DNA of 64,000 nt from Streptomyces sp. JH14. Its GTDB lineage: Bacteria; Actinomycetota; Actinomycetes; Streptomycetales; Streptomycetaceae. The stretch spans positions 3,534,001-3,598,000 of the forward strand of contig NZ_JAJNEL010000001.1 of NCBI RefSeq assembly GCF_029428675.1. The letters run 5' to 3'. A program made the translations under genes and the position numbers. Below, in pieces: positions 55,741-63,880 of this stretch; the stretch's first letter is position 1; each line of letters opens with the position of its first letter. Under the pieces are notes generated by a model. It saw only the letters and a program-made list of their open reading frames with translations, was not told the origin of the DNA and made no database searches.

Positions 55741-57246
55741 TTACTGCTTACCGCACTGCGGGACCAGCTTTTTCTCTTCCTCCGAGAGGCTGGGGCCGGG
55801 AGTGGGAGTCGCTGTGGTCGGCTTGGTCTTGGTGGTGCCGGACTGTGCGGTCGTCTTGGTGACTTCCGTGTCCGTGCCGCCGGCTTCGCCCTCGCCGGTG
55901 CGGGCGTTGCTCTCCGCCTCGGCGGCGCGGCGCTGCGCGTCCTTCTTGCAGGCGGAGGCCTGGGTCGAGAGCTCGTTGATCTTTTCGCGGGCGTCGGCCA
56001 GGTTGCCCTCGGCGATGGTCGCCTCGACCTGCTTGCGCTGGTAGGGCGGGAGGTACTTGAGTTCGATCTCGGGGTGGTCCTTCTCGACCTTCGAGAGCGA
56101 GACCCACGCGAGGTCCTGGCTGATGCCGCGGAAGAGCGCGACGTGTTCGTTCTTCGCGCCCACGTAGAACTGGTTCTGGGTCCAGCGGTAGCCGCCGTAC
56201 ACACCGCCGCCGATGACGGCCAGTGCGAGCACGATGTACAGGGTCCTCTTCAGCCACTTGCGGCCGCCGCCGGGCTTGATGAAGTCGTCGTCGGTGTAGG
56301 CGTCGAAGGAGCCGTCCGGCATTCCGCCGTAGCCGAGGCCGTCACCGCTTCCGGGCGGGCCGAAGCCGCCTGCGGGCGGTGGGACGGAACGGCCGAGGCC
56401 GGCCGCGCGTCCGGCCGGGGTCTCCATCATGCCGCCGTCGTTCAGCTGGGCGGCCTGGTTCTCGGCGACCGCGCCGACGATGACCGGAGTGTCGTTGAGC
56501 CGTCCGGCCAGGGTGTCGTTGCTGTCGACGTCGAGGACGTCGGCGACGATGCAGGTGATGTTGTCCGGGCCACCGCCGCGCAGGGCGAGCTGGATGAGCT
56601 CCTGGATGGTCTCCTGCGGGCCCTGGTAGCTGGCGAGGGTCTCTTCCATCGTCTGGTGCGAGACGACGCCGGAGAGCCCGTCGGAGCAGATCAAATAGCG
56701 GTCGCCGGCCCGGACTTCACGGATGGAGAGGTCGGGTTCGACGTGGTCGCCGGAGCCCAGCGCGCGCATCAGCAGGGAGCGCTGCGGGTGGGTGGTGGCC
56801 TCTTCCTCGGTGATCCGGCCCTCGTCGACCAGCCGCTGCACCCATGTGTGGTCCTGGGTGATCTGGGTCAGTACGCCGTCGCGCAGCAGGTACGCGCGGG
56901 AGTCGCCGACGTGTACCAGGCCGAGGCGCTGTCCGGTCCAGAGCAGCGCGGTGAGCGTGGTGCCCATGCCCTCGAGCTGGGGGTCCTCCTCGACCATCAT
57001 GCGCAGTTGGTCGTTGGCCCGTTGGACTGCCGTGCCGAGCGAGGTGAGGATGTCCGAGCCCGGTACGTCGTCGTCGAGCTGGACGAGCGTGGAGATCACC
57101 TCGGAGCTGGCGACCTCACCGGCCGCCTGACCGCCCATGCCGTCGGCGATCGCGAGAAGGCGCGGACCGGCATAGCCGGAGTCCTCGTTGCCTTCCCGGA
57201 TCATGCCCTTGTGCGATCCGGCGGCGAAGCGCAGGGACAGACTCAT
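55741..57246 (-). CDS. PP2C-type serine/threonine phosphatase
   Basis: A 501-residue PPM phosphatase (PstP-like). The catalytic domain covers about 1-240: GNEDSGYAG, ADGMGGQAAGEVAS, GDSRAYLLRDG, SDGLSGVVS and GGGPDNITCIVAD, with all metal-binding aspartates present. A linker with RPP-rich stretch, a membrane helix (TLYIVLALAVIGGGVYGGYRW, about 346-368) and an extracytoplasmic helical tail follow. It opposes PknB-type kinases. ATG 57246 has GAGGTGCGC upstream, and an in-frame GTG further up is not favoured. Confidence 0.93.
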   Translation of the reverse strand: MSLSLRFAAGSHKGMIREGNEDSGYAGPRLLAIADGMGGQAAGEVASSEVISTLVQLDDDVPGSDILTSLGTAVQRANDQLRMMVEEDPQLEGMGTTLTALLWTGQRLGLVHVGDSRAYLLRDGVLTQITQDHTWVQRLVDEGRITEEEATTHPQRSLLMRALGSGDHVEPDLSIREVRAGDRYLICSDGLSGVVSHQTMEETLASYQGPQETIQELIQLALRGGGPDNITCIVADVLDVDSNDTLAGRLNDTPVIVGAVAENQAAQLNDGGMMETPAGRAAGLGRSVPPPAGGFGPPGSGDGLGYGGMPDGSFDAYTDDDFIKPGGGRKWLKRTLYIVLALAVIGGGVYGGYRWTQNQFYVGAKNEHVALFRGISQDLAWVSLSKVEKDHPEIELKYLPPYQRKQVEATIAEGNLADAREKINELSTQASACKKDAQRRAAEAESNARTGEGEAGGTDTEVTKTTAQSGTTKTKPTTATPTPGPSLSEEEKKLVPQCGKQ

Positions 57247-57375
57247 GCGCACCTCGCCCGTCGGCTCGGGGTACAGCCGGTCTCGAGCCACACTGCCCAC
57301 CCTCCGGTCGGGAGCCGGGCCGGGTCCGTTGCCCGGATCCCTGCGGCTCGCTCGCTCCGCTCGCTCATTGTCGTA

Positions 57376-57891
57376 CTACTTCCGCAGCTCGATGACGGTC
57401 TTGCCGATCCGGATCGGCGCGCCCAGCGGAACAGGCGTCGGGGTGGTGAGACGGGTCCGGTCGAGATATGTGCCGTTGGTGGACCCGAGATCCTCGACGA
57501 TCCACTGGCCGTCACGGTCGGGGTAGATCCTGGCATGCCGGCTGGACGCGTAGTCGTCGTCCAGCACGATCGTTGAGTCGTGGGCCCGGCCCAGGGTGAT
57601 GGTCTGTCCCTGGAGCGCCACCGTGGTGCCGGTGAGGGTGCCCTCGGAGACGACCAGTTTTGTGGGTGCCCCCCGGCGCTGGCGGCCGGGCTGCTGGCGT
57701 TGTTGCGGCGGTGCCGCGGCGTTTTGGCGTGCCTGTTGCGGTCGTGCGTCGGACGCAGAGCGGCGTGAGCCGCGCTGTGTGACGCGCGTTCCGAACAGGT
57801 CGCTGCGGATGACCTGGACGGCCACGATCACGAACAGCCACAGAACGGCCAGGAAACCTAGCCGCATGACCGTCAGGGTCAGCTCTGACAT
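57376..57891 (-). CDS. fhaB: FHA-domain protein FhaB (FipA-like)
   Basis: A 171-residue protein with an N-terminal membrane helix (LGFLAVLWLFVIVAVQVIR, about 12-30), a disordered Gln/Arg/Ala-rich linker (about 40-75) and a C-terminal FHA domain. The FHA motifs are ITLGRAHDSTIVLDDDYASSRHARI and EDLGSTNGTYLD (key GR, SSRH and NG). FHA domains read phosphothreonine made by PknB-type kinases. The start lies 10 bp downstream of the fhaA stop. Confidence 0.93.
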   Translation of the reverse strand: MSELTLTVMRLGFLAVLWLFVIVAVQVIRSDLFGTRVTQRGSRRSASDARPQQARQNAAAPPQQRQQPGRQRRGAPTKLVVSEGTLTGTTVALQGQTITLGRAHDSTIVLDDDYASSRHARIYPDRDGQWIVEDLGSTNGTYLDRTRLTTPTPVPLGAPIRIGKTVIELRK

Positions 57892-57901
57892 TGCCCCCGC
57901 T

Positions 57902-58777
57902 TCACCCTTCGGCTTGCCGGTAAACGATTGTGGTGCTGCCCACGACGATCCGCGAGCCGTCGCGGAGCGTAGCGCGGGTTGTGTGCTGCCCGTCTACCAC
58001 GATGCCGTTGGTAGACCCGAGATCCTGGATCGTCGAGGGCGTTCCGGTCCGGATCTCACAGTGCCGGCGGGATACGCCGGGGTCGTCGATCCGCACGTCG
58101 GCGTCGGTGCTGCGTCCCAGCACCAGCGTCGGGCGGGAGATCTGATGGCGGGTGCCGTTGATCTCGATCCAGCGTCGGACCTGCGCGTTCGGCATGGGGC
58201 CGGGCGCGGCCGGCGGGCGCCGGTCGTGGGCGGGTGCGCCGTGGCGGCCGCCGCCCGGCGGCGGGGCCGCGGGCATGGGCGGAACGGCGCTGGGCGGGTA
58301 GCCGTAGCCACCCGTGGGCTGGGGAGCGGCGGGCCGCCCCTGTCCCGGGTGGCCGGACTGTCCCAGGTGGCTCTGGGGAGCCTGCTGGCCCTGCTGCGAC
58401 GAGCTCGACGCGAGGGTGCGGCTCCGTACGCGGTAGAGCCCGGTGTCGAGGTCGTCGGCCTTCTCCAGGTGGACCTTGATGGGTCCCATGAAGGTGTACC
58501 GCTGTTGCTTGGCGTAGTCCCGGACCAGACCGGAGAGTTCGTCGCCGAGCTGGCCCGAGTACGGGCTGAGGCGCTCGTAGTCCGGGGCGCTGAGCTCGAC
58601 GATGAAGTCGTTGGGGACGACGGTCCGCTCGCGGTTCCAGATCGTTGCGTTGTTGTCGCATTCGCGCTGGAGGGCACCCGCGATCTCGACCGGCTGGACC
58701 TCGGACTTGAACACCTTGGCGAAGGTGCCGTTGACCAGACCTTCGAGACGCTGCTCGAAACGCTTCATGACTCCCAT
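57902..58777 (-). CDS. fhaA: FHA-domain protein FhaA (DUF3662 + FHA)
   Basis: A 291-residue protein. The N-terminal DUF3662 domain spans about 1-120 (GVMKRFEQRLEGLVNGTFAK). A Pro/Gly-rich linker spans about 130-195. The FHA domain has LVLGRSTDADVRI, GVSRRHCEI and DLGSTNGIVVDG. In mycobacteria FhaA binds the phosphorylated MviN pseudokinase to hold back peptidoglycan synthesis. The matching pseudokinase is encoded at 10.4-12.2 kb here. ATG 58777 has a strong GGAGGAGG site. It is the first gene of the operon. Confidence 0.93.
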   Translation of the reverse strand: MGVMKRFEQRLEGLVNGTFAKVFKSEVQPVEIAGALQRECDNNATIWNRERTVVPNDFIVELSAPDYERLSPYSGQLGDELSGLVRDYAKQQRYTFMGPIKVHLEKADDLDTGLYRVRSRTLASSSSQQGQQAPQSHLGQSGHPGQGRPAAPQPTGGYGYPPSAVPPMPAAPPPGGGRHGAPAHDRRPPAAPGPMPNAQVRRWIEINGTRHQISRPTLVLGRSTDADVRIDDPGVSRRHCEIRTGTPSTIQDLGSTNGIVVDGQHTTRATLRDGSRIVVGSTTIVYRQAEG

Positions 58778-59101
58778 GGGGCACCTCCTCCGGTGTTCTC
58801 GTCCCTGTACTGCTTACTGATCGTATCCACGCGTCGGGAAATCGGCTGGTTCCCCTTGTCTGCCCTGTGGATGAGTGTCACCTCTCACATGGATCGTAGA
58901 GGTGGGCTCCTGACAGTGTCCCGCACCTGGGGTGCACTGAGGAGGAGTGGGGGCGGGCGGCGCGGGTTCCGGCCGCCTTGGTTCGTCCTGCACCTGCCCA
59001 CGAAACAACGGATGTGAATCCACCCTGTCCAGCGTGCTAATCTTCCGGATGTCGCCAGGCGCTCGCACCAACAGGTGAGAGAGTCTGAAAACACCACTCA
59101 T
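58778..59101. other. Region upstream of the fhaA operon
   Basis: These 324 bp lie between fhaA and tRNA-Leu and should hold the operon promoter on the minus strand. I see no gene in them. TGTGGATGA near 58866 is a weak DnaA-box match. Confidence 0.4.
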
Positions 59102-59184
59102 GCGCGAGTGGCGGAACGGCAGACGCGCTGGCTTCAGGTGCCAGTGTCCTTAGGGACGTGGGGGTTCAAATCCCCCCTCGCGCA
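59102..59184 (+). tRNA. tRNA-Leu (CAG)
   Basis: An 83-nt class II tRNA with a long variable arm (GTGTCCTTAGGGACGT). The acceptor GCGCGAG pairs with CTCGCGC. The anticodon CAG is at 59135-59137 in the loop TTCAGGT. A is the discriminator base and CCA is not encoded. Confidence 0.95.
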
Positions 59185-59190
59185 CAAGAG

Positions 59191-59225
59191 AGAAGCCCCA
59201 CAGGCCAATGGTCTGTGGGGCTTCT
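59191..59225 (+). terminator. Terminator after tRNA-Leu
   Basis: A stem of about 15 bp with one mismatch (AGAAGCCCCACAG and its complement, then GCC/GGT around AAT), followed by TCGTT. Confidence 0.8.
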
Positions 59226-59269
59226 TCGTTCCCGGTGTCGCGTCCGGTGCCGGCGTTGTTCTGTTCCTT

Positions 59270-59283
59270 GTTTCACGTGAAAC
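59270..59283. other. parS: parS site near tRNA-Leu
   Basis: GTTTCACGTGAAAC in the convergent gap between tRNA-Leu and the azoreductase gene. It is about 34 kb to the gyr side of oriC and the only parS in that arm of the window. It has no extended palindrome. Confidence 0.92.
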
Positions 59284-59341
59284 GCCTGATTCGGGGTGTT
59301 CCGTGGCATGGCAGGGCGTTCTGGGCTGTGTGAGCACAAGG

Positions 59342-59387
59342 AAGGGCCGGGGCCGCGGAGATCGAGTACTCCGCGGCCCCGGCCCTT
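59342..59387 (-). terminator. Terminator after the azoreductase gene
   Basis: A perfect 19-bp stem (AAGGGCCGGGGCCGCGGAG and its complement), 12 bp past the azoreductase stop on the minus strand. Confidence 0.82.
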
Positions 59388-59398
59388 TGTCGTACGGC

Positions 59399-60010
59399 TC
59401 AGGCGGCGAAGCGGGCGGCGAGCGCCTTGGCCTTCTCTGCGGCGTCGGTGAACGCCTTGGCGCGGGAGGCCTCGGCGAGCGGGATGAGCTCGGCCATCGC
59501 CGGCTGGGAGTGGGCCAGCGTGAGCTCCGGAACGATGAAGTCGACCTCGGCGCCGAACATGCTCGTCAGGAGCTTCTCCAGGTAGTTCTGCACGAACTCG
59601 GCGTCCGCGCGCGGGGTGCCGGGCGCGTACGAGCCGCCGCGGCTGGCGACGACGGTGATCGGAGTGCCCGCCACGGGGCTGTCGGGGCCTGCGTTGTGGC
59701 CGACGATGATCACCTGGTCGAGCCAGGCCTTCAGGGTGGACGGAATGCTGAAGTTGTACATCGGCGCGCCGATCAGGACGGCGTCTGCCGCTTCCAGTTC
59801 GGCGGCGAGCTCGTTGCGCAGCGAGTCCCCGGCGCCGGCGGCGGCTGCGGCGGCGTCCAGGTGGGGCAGCGGGTTCGCGGCGAGGTCGCGGTAGACGACC
59901 TGTCCGTCGGGGTGCTGCTCGATCCATGTCTGGACAAAGGCCGCAGTGACCTCGCGCGATGCGGAGCCCTGGGGGAAGACGGCGGAGTCGAGGTGCAGAA
60001 GCGTGGCCAT
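59399..60010 (-). CDS. azoR: FMN-dependent NADH-azoreductase
   Basis: A 203-residue flavodoxin-like reductase. The markers are MATLLHLDSAVF, SASREVTAAFV, the FMN-loop APMYNFSIPSTLKAWLDQV and VVASRGGSYAPGTPR. Such enzymes reduce azo compounds and quinones with NADH. ATG 60010 is favoured because GGAG lies 6-9 nt upstream, and an in-frame GTG at 60022 is less likely. It is divergent from the HxlR regulator gene, which probably controls it. Confidence 0.92.
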   Translation of the reverse strand: MATLLHLDSAVFPQGSASREVTAAFVQTWIEQHPDGQVVYRDLAANPLPHLDAAAAAAGAGDSLRNELAAELEAADAVLIGAPMYNFSIPSTLKAWLDQVIIVGHNAGPDSPVAGTPITVVASRGGSYAPGTPRADAEFVQNYLEKLLTSMFGAEVDFIVPELTLAHSQPAMAELIPLAEASRAKAFTDAAEKAKALAARFAA

Positions 60011-60077
60011 GGGGGTCTCCACGGATGTCTAGGGGAGGTGATGTCCGGCCGGATGGGAGGGCATCTGTTTTGTACGT

Positions 60078-60112
60078 ACCTAGTAATAACATAGGTCCTT
60101 ACTATTCGTAAG
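60078..60112. promoter_or_regulatory. Operator candidates between azoR and hxlR
   Basis: Two inverted repeats stand out from the GC-rich background: ACCTA-N9-TAGGT at 60078-60096 and CTTAC-N5-GTAAG at 60098-60112. They lie in the AT-rich divergent gap of 132 bp. HxlR proteins bind such short palindromes; regulation of both genes is inferred. Confidence 0.6.
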
Positions 60113-60142
60113 TCCCGCACGACGACGCAGTACTCTTGGTGT

Positions 60143-60490
60143 ATGGCGGAGCACAGCGAGCAGGCGTGTCAGCGGGTCGACGTGGGCATCACGCGCGTTT
60201 TCGAGCTGTTCGGGAAGCGCTGGACGGGCCCGATCGTCTCCGTGCTCATGCAGCAGCCGGTGCACTTCGCCGATCTGCGGCGGGCGATTCCGGGCATCAG
60301 TGAGCGCATGCTCTCGGACCGGCTGTCCGAGCTCGGCGCGGCCGGCCTGGTGGTGCGTCAGGTCGACGAGGGGCCCCCGCTGCGGGTCTCGTACCGTCTG
60401 ACGCGGGCAGGAGCCGCGATGGAGCCCGCACTCAAGGAGCTGGCGCTCTGGTCGAAGACGTACCTCGCCGATGACGGGGGCGGCTGCTGA
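60143..60490 (+). CDS. HxlR family transcriptional regulator
   Basis: A 115-residue winged-helix protein. The HxlR core is FELFGKRWTGPIVSVLMQQPVHFADLRRAIPG, ISERMLSDRLSELGAAGLV and PPLRVSYRLTRAGAAMEP. A cysteine at residue 9 (QACQRVD) is at the position often used for redox or quinone sensing in this family. The gene is divergent from azoR, a known type of HxlR/YodB target. ATG 60143. Confidence 0.92.
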   Translation: MAEHSEQACQRVDVGITRVFELFGKRWTGPIVSVLMQQPVHFADLRRAIPGISERMLSDRLSELGAAGLVVRQVDEGPPLRVSYRLTRAGAAMEPALKELALWSKTYLADDGGGC

Positions 60491-60539
60491 CGGCCCCCGG
60501 GGCTGTGACTTCTGCCGCTTCGGATGGTGCACCCGGCTT

Positions 60540-61016
60540 CTAGGCCTGCTGGTGCCCCTCCTCGGTGCCCTGGCTGCTTGTCCCGCCCGACGCGTTGTAG
60601 CGCAGCAGGTACTCCGCGAAACGGGCCAGATCGTCCGAGGTCCACTCCGCCAGGCGCTCCTGGTAGGCGGTGCGGCGGCTGGCCTGGGTCGAGGCGAGGG
60701 CGCGGGTTCCGGCCTCGGTGGGATGCAGCACCTGGATGCGGTGATCGGCGGGGTCCGGGTGGCGCTCCACCAGGCCGAGTTTCTCCAGGGTGCGGATCTG
60801 CCGGCTGACCGTCGACTTGTCGAGCATGTAATGCGCCGCCAGGTCCGTTGCGCGGCAGCCGTGGCGGTCGTCGATGTGCGCCAGCAGCGTGTACGAGACC
60901 AGGGGCAGCTCCGGATGGAGGCGGGCCGCGGCGGCGCGCGCCCGGCGCGCGAACGCGGTCAGTTCGCGCTGAATGACATCCAGTGACTCTTCGCGTTCCC
61001 CGGGGGTGTCTGTCAC
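60540..61016 (-). CDS. MarR family transcriptional regulator
   Basis: A 158-residue winged-helix regulator. The DNA-binding core is ATDLAAHYMLDKSTVSRQIRTLEKLGLVERHPDPADHR (given here as key parts DKSTVSRQIRTL and DPADHRIQVL, about residues 60-95). N- and C-terminal helices form the dimer. GTG 61016 has GGAAGG at good spacing, and GTG 61025 in frame is too close to its own site. It is divergent from a membrane protein gene across a clear operator. Confidence 0.9.
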   Translation of the reverse strand: MTDTPGEREESLDVIQRELTAFARRARAAAARLHPELPLVSYTLLAHIDDRHGCRATDLAAHYMLDKSTVSRQIRTLEKLGLVERHPDPADHRIQVLHPTEAGTRALASTQASRRTAYQERLAEWTSDDLARFAEYLLRYNASGGTSSQGTEEGHQQA

Positions 61017-61044
61017 GGATCTCACCTTCCCTCACCAAATTTCA

Positions 61045-61059
61045 GTTGTATAGTACAAC
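61045..61059. promoter_or_regulatory. MarR-type operator
   Basis: GTTGTATAGTACAAC is an inverted repeat with 6-bp perfect arms and a 3-bp centre, in an AT-rich stretch between divergent genes. TTGTA-TAG-TACAA fits the MarR-family operator pattern. A weaker GTTG-N7-CAAC lies at 61070-61084. Confidence 0.75.
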
Positions 61060-61097
61060 AAATATAGGAGTTGTAAAAGCCAACTATTGGAGTTCCG

Positions 61098-62234
61098 ATG
61101 TCCACAGGCCCGAGCGCTACCGGCTCCACCGCCGGGGCCGTACGTCATGTGCTGAGCCATCTCGTCACCCCGCTGTTGATGTGCATCGGCATGGGGCTCG
61201 CCTACCTCGGGGCGTTCCACGCCCCGGAGCCGCATGACCTGAGGGTGGACGTGGTCGGGGCGGGTCCGCAGGCCCAGGTGCTCGCGCAGACGCTGCAGGA
61301 CAAGAGTGATGGGGCACTGAGCGTGCGTACGGTCCCCGATCGGGCCACCGCGGTGAACCACCTCAAGACACAGGCGAGTTATGGCGCATACCTGCCGGGG
61401 AAGGACCCCGGGCTGCTCGTGGCCTCCGCCTCCTCCGACACCAGTGCCACAGTGGTGGAGAAGGTCTTCACCGAGGTCGCGGCCGCGCAGGGCGACCCGT
61501 TGAAGGTGACGGACACGGCGCCGACCGCGGACGGCGATCCGACCGGCCAGGGCATCTTCTTCCTGCTGGTCGCGGTGAGCATCGGGTCGTACGCGTCGGT
61601 CGCGGTGATCGGCGGCGCCGGTGCGGTGCTGGCCCTGCGGATCAGGGCGATGCTGGCCGTCGGCGCGTCGCTGGCCGTGAGTGCCGTCGGAGCGGCATTC
61701 GCAGGGCCGCTGTTCGGCCTGGTGGACCACGGGCTCAGCGGTGTCTGGGCGATGGCGTGGCTCTACTCGGCGGGCATCCTGCTGGTCGGTATCGGGCTGC
61801 ACACCTTCCTGAAGCGGTGGACGACGCTCGGCGTGATGGTGCTGTTCGTGATGCTCAACTTCACCAGTTCCGGCGGCATCTTCCGGCCCGAGCTGCAGCC
61901 CGGGTTCTTCGGTTCGCTGCATGCCTTCTGGAACGGTGCGGGCTTTGTCGAGGGCGTGCGCAGCCATGTGTACTTCGACGGGCATGCGCTCGGCGGCCAT
62001 GTGCTGGTGCTCGCGCTGTGGTTCGTGGTGGGTCTGGCCGTGATGGGTGCCGCCGGGCTGGCCGAGGGGAAGCGGCGGAGCGCTGCCGCGCACGCCCAGG
62101 GCGCGGCCGGCTCCCGGCACCGGGCCGGGGCGGAGAACCGGACGGCGGCGAGCCCGTCCGAGGCGGTGCTCCGGTCACAGGCCGAGGCGAAGGAGGAGCT
62201 GGAGGAAGAGCTCGAGGAGGCCGTCGCGGTCTGA
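61098..62234 (+). CDS. ABC-2-type/YhgE-like membrane protein
   Basis: A 378-residue protein. The first membrane helix (VTPLLMCIGMGLAYLGAFH) is followed by a large extracytoplasmic domain (about 45-150, with DKSDGALSVRTVPDRATAVNHL). Five more membrane helices span about 150-335, and a charged Glu-rich C-terminus ends the protein. The layout is that of single-chain exporter permeases (ABC-2/YhgE/Pip type). No ATPase is adjacent. The MarR gene and its operator sit immediately upstream, so expression is probably ligand-induced. The substrate is unknown. ATG 61098, ribosome site TTGGAG. Confidence 0.78.
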   Translation: MSTGPSATGSTAGAVRHVLSHLVTPLLMCIGMGLAYLGAFHAPEPHDLRVDVVGAGPQAQVLAQTLQDKSDGALSVRTVPDRATAVNHLKTQASYGAYLPGKDPGLLVASASSDTSATVVEKVFTEVAAAQGDPLKVTDTAPTADGDPTGQGIFFLLVAVSIGSYASVAVIGGAGAVLALRIRAMLAVGASLAVSAVGAAFAGPLFGLVDHGLSGVWAMAWLYSAGILLVGIGLHTFLKRWTTLGVMVLFVMLNFTSSGGIFRPELQPGFFGSLHAFWNGAGFVEGVRSHVYFDGHALGGHVLVLALWFVVGLAVMGAAGLAEGKRRSAAAHAQGAAGSRHRAGAENRTAASPSEAVLRSQAEAKEELEEELEEAVAV

Positions 62235-62256
62235 CCAGGGCAGAGTGTTGTCCACA

Positions 62257-62291
62257 GGCGTCCGCCCTGGTTTTCCACAGGGGCGGACGCC
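62257..62291 (+). terminator. Terminator after the exporter-like gene, flanked by DnaA boxes
   Basis: A stem of about 13 bp with one bulge (GGCGTCCGCCCTG against CAGGGGCGGACGCC). TTGTCCACA at 62248-62256 directly precedes it, and TTTTCCACA at 62271-62279 lies in its loop. The first is a consensus Streptomyces DnaA box. Confidence 0.65.
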
Positions 62292-62370
62292 CGTTGGTGT
62301 ACGGCGGTACCGTCGTCGGCAGTTGATGTTGGGGAAGGTCGCCGGTCGACGGCGGGGGAGGCTGCGTGCC

Positions 62371-63822
62371 ATGGGTGAGTTCAGTGCGACGGTGCCGATG
62401 CAGCGGGCTGTGACGGTCGGGCCGCGCATTCCGGTCGTGCCCGGGTTCGCGCAGCGCGCGGTGGTGGCGGAGCGGAGTGCCCCGTCGTCGCCGAAGCAGG
62501 CAGGCAAGGCGCTGCGCGGCCGGGTGCCCAGGAACTCCCACGACTCCTTGGTCCTTCCGGCCGGTCGGCCCGACGCGGTGCAAGCGGTCGAGGAGTCGAG
62601 CCGGGGCCGCGTTCGCGACCTGGCGCCGATCCGGGTGGGGCGCATGGCTGCCACGCCGTTCGCGTTCCTGCGGGGTTCCGCCGGGTTGATGGCCCATGAC
62701 CTGATGGGCACACCCGTGACGGGGGTGGGGGCCCAGTTGTGCGGCGATGCGCACGCGGCCAATTTCGGGCTGTACGGCGATGCGCGCGGCAGCCTGGTCA
62801 TCGATCTGAACGACTTCGACGAGACCGTGTTCGGTCCGTGGGAGTGGGATCTGAAGCGGCTCGCCACCTCGTTGGTGCTGGCGGGGCGTGAGGCGGGAGC
62901 GGACGAGGGCACCTGCCGGCAGGGTGCGTACGACGCGGTGGGTGCGTTCCGGCGGACGATGCGGCTGCTGGCCAGGCTGCCCGCCCTCGACGCCTGGAAT
63001 GCCATCGCGGACGAGGAACTCGTCTCGCACACGGATGCGCGCGATCTGCTCGGCACGCTGGAACGGGTCTCGGAGAAGGCCCGCAACAACACCAGTGCGC
63101 GCTTCGCGGCCAAGTCCACGGAGGAGTCCGAGGACGGCGGGCGCCGCTTCGTGGATGCACCGCCGGTGCTGCGGCGCGTACCGGATGCGGAGGCCGCGGC
63201 CGTGGCCGCGGGGCTCGGAGACTATCTGGGCACGATCTCCGAGGACCGGGTGCCGCTGCTCGCACGGTACGCGATCCACGATGTGGCGTTCCGGGTGGTC
63301 GGTACGGGCAGCGTCGGTACCCGGTCGTACGTGGTGCTTTTGCTCGACCACCGGGGCGAGCCTTTGGTGCTGCAGGTGAAGGAGGCGCGGCCCTCCGCGC
63401 TGGCGCCGTATCTGCCGACCGTCGGGTTCGAGGTGCCGGAGGTGGCGCACGAGGGGCGCCGGGTGGTGCTCGGGCAGAAGCGGATGCAGGTCGTCAGCGA
63501 CATTCTGCTGGGGTGGGCGACCGTGGACGGGCGGCAGTTCCAGGTGCGGCAGTTCAGGAACCGCAAGGGCAGTGTGGACCCGGTGGCCCTGACGGCCGAC
63601 CAGGTCGACGACTACGGGCGGATGACGGGTGCGCTGCTGGCGCGGGCCCATGCGCACAGTGCCGACCCGCGGCTGATCGCGGGGTACTGCGGGAAGAGCG
63701 ACGAGCTGGACGAGGCGATGGCGAGCTTCGCGGTGACGTACGCGGACCGTACGGAGGCGGACCACGCTGAGCTGGTGCGGGCCGTCGGCGCCGGCCGAAT
63801 AGCGGCCGAGCTGGGGGTCTGA
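62371..63822 (+). CDS. DUF2252 family protein
   Basis: A 483-residue protein. The DUF2252 core starts at about residue 50 with GRVPRNSHDSLVLPAGRPDA. Kinase-like-fold signatures follow: LCGDAHAANFGLYGDARG and LNDFDETVFGPWEWDLKRLATSLVLAG, equivalent to the catalytic and metal loops of aminoglycoside phosphotransferase-like proteins. Function is not established. ATG 62371 has GGGGGAGG upstream, while the frame above that is unconserved. No operon partner is visible. Confidence 0.86.
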   Translation: MGEFSATVPMQRAVTVGPRIPVVPGFAQRAVVAERSAPSSPKQAGKALRGRVPRNSHDSLVLPAGRPDAVQAVEESSRGRVRDLAPIRVGRMAATPFAFLRGSAGLMAHDLMGTPVTGVGAQLCGDAHAANFGLYGDARGSLVIDLNDFDETVFGPWEWDLKRLATSLVLAGREAGADEGTCRQGAYDAVGAFRRTMRLLARLPALDAWNAIADEELVSHTDARDLLGTLERVSEKARNNTSARFAAKSTEESEDGGRRFVDAPPVLRRVPDAEAAAVAAGLGDYLGTISEDRVPLLARYAIHDVAFRVVGTGSVGTRSYVVLLLDHRGEPLVLQVKEARPSALAPYLPTVGFEVPEVAHEGRRVVLGQKRMQVVSDILLGWATVDGRQFQVRQFRNRKGSVDPVALTADQVDDYGRMTGALLARAHAHSADPRLIAGYCGKSDELDEAMASFAVTYADRTEADHAELVRAVGAGRIAAELGV

Positions 63823-63880
63823 GGCGCCGCTGCACGACCGCGCGTCCTCGGGGCGTGGGACGGGGCCATACGCTGGACGG

